Shown here piece by piece: positions 17,559 to 24,319 of a stretch of DNA of 36,414 bases. The notes beneath the pieces are model-generated. The model saw only the letters and a list, made by a program, of their open reading frames with translations. It had not been told where the DNA came from and searched no databases. Position 1 is the stretch's first letter, and each line of letters begins with the position of its first letter. The translations under genes were made by a program, and so were the position numbers. The DNA comes from Gemmatimonadota bacterium (GTDB lineage Bacteria > Gemmatimonadota > Gemmatimonadetes > Longimicrobiales > Gaopeijiaceae). The stretch spans positions 1 through 36,414 of the forward strand of contig SLDT01000204.1 in assembly GCA_007125125.1 (NCBI GenBank), read 5' to 3'.

Positions 17559-18136
17559 TGGGACTTCCCCTGATCGCGCTGATGCTCGTCGCCCCGGCCG
17601 AGATGAAGTGCTCGAACCACTCCGGGGTGCAGATGCCCGGCTACGCGGCGAACCAACCGGTGATCGTCGTCGATGGTGTCATCGTGGACGAGTCGGCCCC
17701 GAGGTTGGGCACCGACGGCGCCATGGAGCTCGAGTCGTTGACGATCACCTGCTGGCACCCGGAGCGGGACGCCTTCGCACGGGACGGAGCCCCCGTGGTC
17801 TACGCCCTGTCGAGGCACCTCGTCGTCTCGACCCGGGCTCCCCTCCTCCAGCTCATCGAGGCGCAGGAGGCCTTCCGCTCCCGCCACGCCCGCTACGCCG
17901 GCGACCTCGCGTCGCTCGAGGACTACGGCCTCGCCCCGGAGGTCGCCCTGGCCTTCGAGGTGACGGATTCCGGGTGGAAGGCTTCGACGCCCCCGGGCGA
18001 CGTCGCCTACCGCTGCAGCGCGACCGAGGCATCCGCCGGCGTCCTCCGCGATGACGGTGAACCGAAACTCGACTGCGAGCCGGTCGACACCCTCGCCCTG
18101 CGTGCCCTCCGGGAGCTCCACGACGCCGGAGGGTGA
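17555..18136 (+). CDS. Exported protein, second of a tandem paralogue pair
   Basis: The product has 193 residues. A short leader (LPLIALMLVAPA) is followed by Cys19. The chain mirrors the upstream protein: VIVVDGVIVDE ... LESLTITC parallels IVLNGELHW ... VSVRILC, and LLQLIEAQEAFRSRHARYAG ... LEDYGL parallels the pilin-like helix segment. It is therefore a diverged tandem duplicate. ATG 17555 overlaps the previous stop by 4 bases and has GGAGG 7 bases upstream; a second ATG follows at once. The two proteins are probably made in fixed ratio and may pair. No terminator was seen after it. Confidence 0.8.
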   Translation: MMGLPLIALMLVAPAEMKCSNHSGVQMPGYAANQPVIVVDGVIVDESAPRLGTDGAMELESLTITCWHPERDAFARDGAPVVYALSRHLVVSTRAPLLQLIEAQEAFRSRHARYAGDLASLEDYGLAPEVALAFEVTDSGWKASTPPGDVAYRCSATEASAGVLRDDGEPKLDCEPVDTLALRALRELHDAGG

Positions 18137-18211
18137 GGCGCGTTGGGGACAGGACGGGTGGCGCCGTGCCGGGGACGCTGAACCAGGCGAGGTGCCTTCC
18201 TCCCTTCGCAC

Positions 18212-18226
18212 CATTGTGTGACAATG
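18212..18226. promoter_or_regulatory. Operator-like palindrome before antitoxin remnant
   Basis: CATTGT-GTG-ACAATG is a perfect 6-base inverted repeat with a 3-base centre, ending 5 bases before the ATG of a truncated VapB-like reading frame. Autoregulating antitoxins usually bind such a palindrome overlapping their promoter, so it fits as the relic operator of a toxin-antitoxin module. Confidence 0.5.
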
Positions 18227-18231
18227 CACGC

Positions 18232-18273
18232 ATGGACACGACGATCCGCAATCTGAAGGAAGCGAACGGCTGA
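18232..18273 (+). pseudogene. VapB/FitA-like antitoxin N-terminal remnant
   Basis: A 13-codon frame encodes MDTTIRNLKEANG then TGA. The first eight residues match the opening beta strand of ribbon-helix-helix antitoxins (TTIRNLDE-type). The rest of the antitoxin and any VapC toxin are absent: I searched the following 150 bases in all frames by eye and found no PIN-domain start. With the palindrome just upstream, a decayed toxin-antitoxin locus is the simplest reading. Chance similarity over so few residues is possible. Confidence 0.4.
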
Positions 18274-18419
18274 GCGAAGGGGTGGATGCCGTGGTCTACG
18301 GGACCGGATCGACCGAGCCGTGATCGTCCGGGAGTCGAATTTCCTCTCCGGCCATGGCGACCCCGAGGTGGTTCCTTTCCTACCGCCCCGGAGGCTGCGG
18401 AGCCGGTGAGGCTGGGGTC

Positions 18420-19717
18420 TTATCCGCCTTCGGCGTCAGCGCGGGACGCGACCCCTTCCCCGGCCTCCGCCTCGAGCTCCCTCCAGTGCTCCGAGAACCA
18501 GTTCATGACGGGGGAGCCCGTCAGGCCGTGGGCGACGATGGAGACCAGGACCACGAATCCCACCAGCGCCCAGAGCATCTCCGCGCCGTCGAAGGTCTCC
18601 CGGTTCAGGGCGTAGGCCAGGTAGTAGAAGGAGCCGATCCCGCGGATCCCGAAGAAGCTGAGGGCGAGTCGTTCCTGGAAGGGCACCCTGGAAAAGGGAA
18701 AGGCCACCAACCCGAAGAGGGGACGCACCAGGAAGAGGACGGCGAGCCCCGCCAGGGCGGCGCTCAGGGTCAGCGGAGCCAGCAGCCCCCCGGCGATGGC
18801 GCCGCCGAAGAGGAAGAGGACGACGACCCGGAGGAGCTGCTCGGTCTCCTCCACGAAGTCGTGGAGCTCCTCGTGGTACTTCCGGGCCCACTCCAGGTGA
18901 CGCATGAGCAGGGGGGTCACGAAGACGGAGATGAAGCCGTATCCCCCCAGGGCCTCGGTGACGCCGTAGACCAGGAGGGTGATGGCCAGGGCCACGAAAC
19001 CGGTGCGCCTGTGGGCGAAGGCCCGCTCGGCGGGAAGGTGGAAGAGGAGGTAGGTGAGGCCGTATCCGGCGGCCACCCCCACACCCACTCCCATCCCGAT
19101 CCGGTAGAGGACGTCCACGAGGATCCAGTCCCCCAGCCACCCGGCCGGTGCCAGCCCCACCGCGGCCACGGCGATGGCCAGGTTCGTGAAGGGGAAGGCC
19201 AGCCCGTCGTTCAGCCCCGACTCCGAGGTGAGGCCGAAGCGGACCTCGTCTTCCCTTCCCTTGTGGGGAGCCCCACCTGCACGTCCTCCGCGAGCACGGG
19301 ATCGGTGGGAGCCATGACGGCACCCAGGAGAAGGGCCGAGGCCGGTGCCAGCCCCACTGCCCACCACCCCAGGAAGGCGACCCCGGCGATGGTGAGGGGC
19401 ATGGTGACGGCCAGAAGGCGCCAGGTGGTGGCCCAGCTCCGGAGCCCCACCCTCCGATCCAGCTTCAGCCCGGTGATCATCAGGGCGATGATGACGATGA
19501 GCTCGGAGAGGCGTTCCGCCGCAACGTTCCAGACCATGGGATCCGGGTCCGGGAGGTCGAAGAGTGCGAAGACGAGCGCCCCGAGCCCCACGTAGACCAT
19601 GGCGGGAGAGAGGGGGAGGCGCCCCAACTGTCGGGGGAGCCACCCGGCGGCCAGGAAGAGCAGGCCGAAGAGAATGAAGAGGAGGTCCACCGGAGGCTCA
19701 GGGCCGGGGAAGTCCAT
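18420..19717 (-). pseudogene. CPA1-type sodium/proton antiporter with one frameshift
   Basis: Two overlapping frames make one antiporter. The first, from ATG 19717, gives the N-terminal membrane helices up to LAEDVQVGLP; the second resumes at KGREDEVRFGLTSESGLNDG and continues through the remaining helices to TAA at 18420. Together they would give 432 residues, with the CPA1/NhaP core motifs APTDPVLAEDV and SGLNDG. Restoring one C in the CCCC run (19265-19268, minus strand) joins the frames exactly. Such proteins exchange Na+ or K+ for H+ at the inner membrane. A single missing base in a homopolymer may be a sequencing error or a real inactivation. Leucine codons use CTG more than in ppk1 (by eye), and a decayed antitoxin lies next door, which hints at acquisition. 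Confidence 0.85.
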
Positions 19718-19763
19718 GGAGGTCCGCCTGGGGTGGAGGGGGCTGAGGTCGAGAAGCGGGCGG

Positions 19764-19794
19764 AAAGCTTACGAGGCTTCGCCCCGAGCCGACA
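19764..19794 (-). promoter_or_regulatory. Weak -33/-7 promoter candidate for antiporter
   Basis: On the minus strand TAAGCTTT (19771-19764) lies 46 bases before the antiporter ATG, with only a poor -33 match (CTGT) about 20-21 bases upstream. It is listed because it is the only TAnnNTT element in the gap. Confidence 0.25.
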
Positions 19795-19847
19795 GGGTGC
19801 GCGGCCTGGTCCGACGAAGGGCATTCGGCGGCGGCCCTGCCTCCGAG

Positions 19848-19918
19848 CTTGTGCAGTCGGATTAGTACAAGCCGCGGGGTCGGGGTGGCTCAGGCTTGTG
19901 CAGTCGGACTGGTACAAG
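19848..19918. repeat. Two 24-base imperfect palindromes, 47 bases apart
   Basis: Copies at 19848-19871 and 19895-19918 share CTTGTGC-N10-GTACAAG and most of the spacer (AGTCGG then AYTRG-type differences). Each is an inverted repeat of CTTGTRC with one mismatch. They sit between the tricorn-like gene's 3' end and the antiporter promoter region, both genes reading left. Best reading: tandem operators for a dimeric regulator of the antiporter. They could also be a small dispersed repeat. Confidence 0.6.
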
Positions 19919-19941
19919 ACTGCGGCCACTCCGCCTCATCC

Positions 19942-22900
19942 TCAGCGCCCTCCCCCGCCCTGCTGGGCGTCGTCGACGTACTGCCAGCGCCCGGTCCCGA
20001 GGAGCCGGAGCGCCTCCTCGACCGCGGCCCGCAGCTCGCGGTCTTCCCCGCGGAGCTGGTCCTCGGGGGTGTTCCGCACCCAGATGTCCGGCGGGACCCC
20101 GTAGTTCTCGAGGTTCACCCCGAAGTTGTAGGGCTGCTCGGGATCGTAGCTCACGACCCGCACCCGCGGGATCCGCACCGACCCCCCGTCCTTCAGGGCG
20201 AACTGGCTCGCCGAGACGACGGCCCCGTTCGTCGGCGTTCCCACGAGGGTCCCGAGCTCGAGGTGGCGGAAGGCATGCGGGACCATCTCCGCGTTCGAGC
20301 CGGAGCGCCAGTTGTGCATCATCACCTGCGGCCCGAAAATGACCTGGTGGGGCCTCCGCCCGGTGTGGGGCGAGCCGGTTCGGGTCCAGGTGTACTGGTA
20401 GGGACGCCGCTGCAGGATGTCCATGAGCTGCTGGTCGATGTTCCCTCCCCCGTTGAAGCGGACATCGATGATGATCCCCTGCCGGTGGAAGTTCTCGTCG
20501 AGCTCCTGCTCGAACTGGGAGAGGGAGGCCTGGTTCATCGAGCGGATGTGGGCGTAGTAGATGCGCCCGTCGGTCTCCCGATCCACGAACTCCCGGTTCC
20601 GCTCGACCCAGTCCTCGTAGGCCCCCGCCGAGAGGTTCGGGGTGGTCCGGATCCGCAGGTCGCGCCGGTTCTCGCCCCCCGGAGCGTCCGCCACGGTCAC
20701 CGTCACGTACTCGTTCAGGAGCCCGTTCAGGAGGGGCCAGTAGTTCTCCGTGGCCGAGAGCGGGGTCCCGTTCAGCGCCAGGACCACGTGGCCCTCCTCG
20801 AGGTCGAGCCAGGGGCGGTCAGCGGGACCGTCACGCACGATGTGCGTCACCCGGAGCACACCCCCCTCCGGCTCCATCTCGAAGCCGAGGTTCCGCGAGC
20901 GGAACCCGCCGGAGCCACCCCCGCCCCCGCCCGAGGGGGCCGAGATCCCGGAGTGGCTCGAGGGGACCTCGTGGAGCATCTCCCCGGCGAGGTCGTAGAA
21001 GTCGGCGGTCTCGGCGATCCGGTCGACCATGGGCTCGTAGCGCGCCCGCACCGTCTGCCAGTCGAGGCCGAACATCTCTTCCTCGACGTAGCTGTACTTC
21101 CAGTAGCGGTAGAACTCGTCGAACATCTGCCGCCACTCCTCCTGCTTGTCGACGGTGAAGGCGAGCTGGAAGCTCACCTGCGACCGGTTCCGGTTCTGGA
21201 GCACCATCCGCTGGATCGCGTTCCCGTCCCGGTAGAAGACCATCCGCCCATCGGCCGTCACCCGGAGCGACTGGAAGGCGCCCTCGGCCAGGCGGCGCGC
21301 ATTGCGGCCATCGATGTCCATCTGGTGGAGCCCCCGCGAGGAGCCCGAGCCGGCCACGTAGTAGATGCTCCGCCCGTCGTTCGACAGGAAGAAGGAGGCC
21401 ACGGCATCATCGCCGGAGCTGAGCTGCAGCGCACGGCGCCCGATGTCGGTGAGATCCGGGATCCGTGCGGGCGCCCCGGCCCGCTCCCCTCCGCGGGCGG
21501 GCTGCGCGGCGTCGGTGCCTTCTTCCCGATCGGCGTCGGTGGTGTCGCGCGCGGCCTGGCCCCCGCCCTGCCGGCGGCGCTCGCGCACGAGGGGATCGTC
21601 CGGGTCCTCGGTGGGGCGATCGAGGGTCACGGAGTAGATCTGCGTGCCGTCGCTCCCGCGGTTCGAGAGAAAGACGAGCCGGTCACCCTCGGGGGTGAGC
21701 ACGCCGCCCGAGTTGCGCGAGGGGTGGTCGGTGAGGTTGTACTCGGTCCCGCTCGCCACCTCGAGGAGGTACACGTCCACATTCTGGAAGTCGTCGCTCC
21801 GGTGGTAGACGATCCAGTCCCCGTCGCGCGAGGTGTGGGTGAGGTTCACCCCTCCGGCCCGGTTCGAGACGAGGTGCTCGGGCTGCCCCCCGGCGGGGCG
21901 CACGCGATGGAGCGAGGTCTCGGCGCTGAAGTAGATGCGCTCGGAGTCGGGTGACCAGCGCTCGAGCGACTTGAAGCCGGTCGTCGTCGTGAGGCGCCGG
22001 CGTTCGCCCGTCTCGAGGGTGTGGAGCCAGACCTCCTGCTCCCCGCTCTCGTCCGAGATGTAGGCGAGGTGCTTCCCGTCGGGCGAGTACATCGGACCCG
22101 ACTGGCGCCACCCGGATTCCGTGATCCGGCTCCGCTCCCCGACCCCCTCCTCGGTGGGCACGACGAAGATCTCGCCGCGGAAGTCGACCGCCATGTAGCT
22201 CCCGTCGGGCGAGGGGTCGAAGCTGCCGGCCTGGTTCGAGACGGAGACGAACTCGATCGGGTTCGCGCGCTGCACCCAGCTCAGGTCGACCGGCACCCGC
22301 CGCGACTCGCCCGTCGCCACCTCGTGGATCCAGAGGTCGAAGTCGTTCAGGTAGACGATCCGGCTCCCGTCGGGCGAGATCGAGGGGAACCGCACCCCGC
22401 CCCGGTCGTGCCGGGTGACCTGCTCGGCCTCGCCTCCGTCGGGCGCGATGCGCCAGAGGTTGAAGGTCCCGTCGCGCTCGGACTTGAAGTAGACGAGCCC
22501 GTCCTCGGCGAACATGGGAAAGGCGTCATGGACATGGCGCTGCGACTCCTCGAGCACCGTGTTCGTCAACTGGAGGAAGGCAGGCGTGTCCCCATCCTCC
22601 TCCCCGGCCCGCAGATCGGCCACCCATACCGTGGCGGCCGCACTCCCCCGGTAGTGACGCTTCGGGTCGGGGTAGCGCACGGGGTTGAAGGCGAAGTGCC
22701 GGCCATCGGGCGAGTAGGTGCCGGTGACGGCGGCGCCGAGAGGCATGCGCAGGGGGAGGTCGCCCTCTACCGAGACGGAGTAGAGCTGGCTCTCCCACAT
22801 GAGGGAGCCGCGCCCCGAGGTGAAGACGACGCGGCGCGAGTCGGGGGTCCAGGTGACGACGTCATCGCCCCCGGAGTAGAAGGTGAGCTGGCGCGCCTCG

Positions 22901-23268
22901 CCCCCCTCGGCGGGCATGATGAAGACGTCGTTGTTCCCCATCCGGTTGCTCGTGAAGGCGATCCAGCGCCCGTCGGGGCTGAAGCGCGGGCTCGAGTCGC
23001 GCGCCTCGTGGTGGGTGAGGCGGCGGGGGTTCGCCCCGTCGGCGTCGACGAGCCAGAGGTCGCCCCGGAAGGTGAAGACGACCCGGTCGCCCTGGATGTG
23101 CGGATCGCGCGCGAAGCCGATCCGGGGATCGTCCCGGTCGGGGGCCGCTTCGGGGGCCGCGGCGACCGCCGGCGTGGCGCCGGTCGGGGTGGCGTGGGCA
23201 GAGGTGGCAAGGGTGGGGGGCGCGACCAGGAAGGCCGCCACGATCGAGAGGGGCACGAGGCGCAGCAT
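19942..23268 (-). CDS. Tricorn-like S41 family protease, exported
   Basis: The protein has 1108 residues. A signal peptide (LVPLSIVAAFLVAPPTLA) precedes two beta-propeller parts rich in FSPDGRW and WTPDSRR blades (about 40-600), then a PDZ domain (about 800-880, with DLEEGHVVLALNG) and the tail-specific protease domain. Catalytic residues align with archaeal tricorn: His772 in SSHSG, Ser991 in SGSNAEM, Glu1054 in NLENYGVPPD; the His-Ser spacing of 219 equals tricorn's 746/965. The family trims peptides released by larger proteases. Here the signal peptide puts it in the periplasm or outside. A linker at about 600-650 is low-complexity and a Gly run sits near 780. ATG 23268 has AGGAG upstream; extension to 23388 is possible but unlikely. 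Confidence 0.92.
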   Translation of the reverse strand: MLRLVPLSIVAAFLVAPPTLATSAHATPTGATPAVAAAPEAAPDRDDPRIGFARDPHIQGDRVVFTFRGDLWLVDADGANPRRLTHHEARDSSPRFSPDGRWIAFTSNRMGNNDVFIMPAEGGEARQLTFYSGGDDVVTWTPDSRRVVFTSGRGSLMWESQLYSVSVEGDLPLRMPLGAAVTGTYSPDGRHFAFNPVRYPDPKRHYRGSAAATVWVADLRAGEEDGDTPAFLQLTNTVLEESQRHVHDAFPMFAEDGLVYFKSERDGTFNLWRIAPDGGEAEQVTRHDRGGVRFPSISPDGSRIVYLNDFDLWIHEVATGESRRVPVDLSWVQRANPIEFVSVSNQAGSFDPSPDGSYMAVDFRGEIFVVPTEEGVGERSRITESGWRQSGPMYSPDGKHLAYISDESGEQEVWLHTLETGERRRLTTTTGFKSLERWSPDSERIYFSAETSLHRVRPAGGQPEHLVSNRAGGVNLTHTSRDGDWIVYHRSDDFQNVDVYLLEVASGTEYNLTDHPSRNSGGVLTPEGDRLVFLSNRGSDGTQIYSVTLDRPTEDPDDPLVRERRRQGGGQAARDTTDADREEGTDAAQPARGGERAGAPARIPDLTDIGRRALQLSSGDDAVASFFLSNDGRSIYYVAGSGSSRGLHQMDIDGRNARRLAEGAFQSLRVTADGRMVFYRDGNAIQRMVLQNRNRSQVSFQLAFTVDKQEEWRQMFDEFYRYWKYSYVEEEMFGLDWQTVRARYEPMVDRIAETADFYDLAGEMLHEVPSSHSGISAPSGGGGGGSGGFRSRNLGFEMEPEGGVLRVTHIVRDGPADRPWLDLEEGHVVLALNGTPLSATENYWPLLNGLLNEYVTVTVADAPGGENRRDLRIRTTPNLSAGAYEDWVERNREFVDRETDGRIYYAHIRSMNQASLSQFEQELDENFHRQGIIIDVRFNGGGNIDQQLMDILQRRPYQYTWTRTGSPHTGRRPHQVIFGPQVMMHNWRSGSNAEMVPHAFRHLELGTLVGTPTNGAVVSASQFALKDGGSVRIPRVRVVSYDPEQPYNFGVNLENYGVPPDIWVRNTPEDQLRGEDRELRAAVEEALRLLGTGRWQYVDDAQQGGGGR

Positions 23269-23358
23269 GGGACTCACTCCTGCCGGTGTCCGGCACGGGT
23301 GGGCCCGCGACCGGGACGCCCGCCGGCGCCCCCGTCCCGGACCTGAACGACGTTGGGG

Positions 23359-23388
23359 CATCCTACGCGCGCGCGGACCGCGCGGCAA
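23359..23388 (-). promoter_or_regulatory. Putative -33/-7 promoter (tricorn-like gene)
   Basis: On the minus strand TTG (23388-23386), 20 bases, TAGGATG (23365-23359). It lies 91 bases before ATG 23268. Same spacing as the other members of this motif in the window. Confidence 0.45.
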
Positions 23389-23431
23389 GCGGAAGGGGAT
23401 ATGGATGCGGGCGGGCTGGGGCCGGGCGGGG

Positions 23432-23461
23432 TTGCGTGCCCCGGACGGGGGCTCTACGTTG
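23432..23461 (+). promoter_or_regulatory. Putative -33/-7 promoter (DUF305 gene)
   Basis: TTG (23432-23434), 20 bases, TACGTTG (23455-23461). The DUF305 start codon is 134 bases downstream, giving a longer leader than at other sites. Confidence 0.5.
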
Positions 23462-23594
23462 GCGCCTTCTTCCCGACCGACAGGTGGCCCCCGGTGGAAC
23501 CCTTCGTCCCGCGGACGTCAGGGTGCGCGGAGCCGGCCCCGCGGGCGGGGTGTCCTGGTCCCGAACGAGAGCGGATGTGACGAGGATCGAACGA

Positions 23595-24263
23595 ATGACG
23601 GGGTGGCGGATCGTGCTGCTGGGGCTGATCCTCCTCGTGCCCCTGGGCTGCCGGAGCGGCGCCACGGCGGGGCCGGGGGGGACGGGAGGGGTGGTGATCC
23701 CGGGAGCGCCGGGCGAGCCGAGCCGGGTGGCGGCGGATGCACGGGCGGCGGCGCCCGACTTCCAGCACACCGAGGCGGACGTGCGCTTCATGCAGGGGAT
23801 GATCCACCACCACGCGCAGGCGGTGGCGATGACGGACTTGGCGCGGACGCGGGCGGGCGATGCGGTGCGGCGCATGGCGCACCGGATCGAGCTCTCGCAG
23901 GACGACGAGATCCAGATCATGCAGCGCTGGCTGCGTGCGCGGGGCGAGGCGGTGCCCGAGGTGTCGGCCGAGCACATGCACCACATGCACCACATGTCGG
24001 GCGACGAGGCGAGCTTCATGCCCGGCATGCTGACCCACGAGCAGATGATGCGCCTCGAGAACGCCTCGGGGCGCGAGTTCGACCTCCTCTTTCTCGAGTA
24101 CATGATCCATCACCATGAGGGTGCGCTCATCATGGTGGCCGAGCTCTTCGCGAGCGAGGGGGCGGGCTACGAGGTCGAGATCCATGACTTCGCCCGCCAT
24201 GTGGAGGCCGACCAGGCGATCGAGATCCGCCGAATGACGGCGATGCTCGAGGAGCTGCGGTGA
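23595..24263 (+). CDS. DUF305 lipoprotein, probable metal-binding
   Basis: The product has 222 residues. The lipobox LVPLGC (Cys19) indicates a lipid anchor. Two half-repeats of DUF305 carry the family's signature histidine triplets, MIHHHAQAVAM near residue 75 and MIHHHEGALIM near 175. Between them is a Met/His-rich HMHHMHHM stretch, the sort of sequence that binds copper or silver. DUF305 proteins are four-helix ferritin-like folds and several are linked to copper handling. ATG 23595 is preceded by GAGG. The LVIVD lipoprotein follows 56 bases later, probably in one transcript. The metal role is family knowledge plus inference. Confidence 0.9.
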   Translation: MTGWRIVLLGLILLVPLGCRSGATAGPGGTGGVVIPGAPGEPSRVAADARAAAPDFQHTEADVRFMQGMIHHHAQAVAMTDLARTRAGDAVRRMAHRIELSQDDEIQIMQRWLRARGEAVPEVSAEHMHHMHHMSGDEASFMPGMLTHEQMMRLENASGREFDLLFLEYMIHHHEGALIMVAELFASEGAGYEVEIHDFARHVEADQAIEIRRMTAMLEELR

Positions 24264-24319
24264 GGGGCGACGTGTTTCGCGGTGGCCCCGCTTCTTTCCT
24301 GTTTTCCGGAGATGAACCC

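Larger units (their letters stand above)
18137..18419. other. Intergenic region holding decayed antitoxin locus
   Basis: These 283 bases separate the exported paralogue pair from the 3' end of the antiporter. Apart from the palindrome and 13-codon remnant, I see no gene and no strong terminator. Confidence 0.5.
23269..23594. other. Divergent intergenic region, two promoter candidates
   Basis: These 326 bases lie between the tricorn-like protease and the DUF305 gene. They hold one TTG-N20-TAnnNTG promoter candidate in each direction and very GC-rich sequence between. I see no gene. Confidence 0.5.

Noticed and set aside
23496-23519. ECF-sigma-like GGAAC-N15-CGTC before the DUF305 gene
   Set aside because: Short, degenerate match in GC-rich DNA. 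The TTG-N20-TACGTTG site fits a pattern seen repeatedly in the window.
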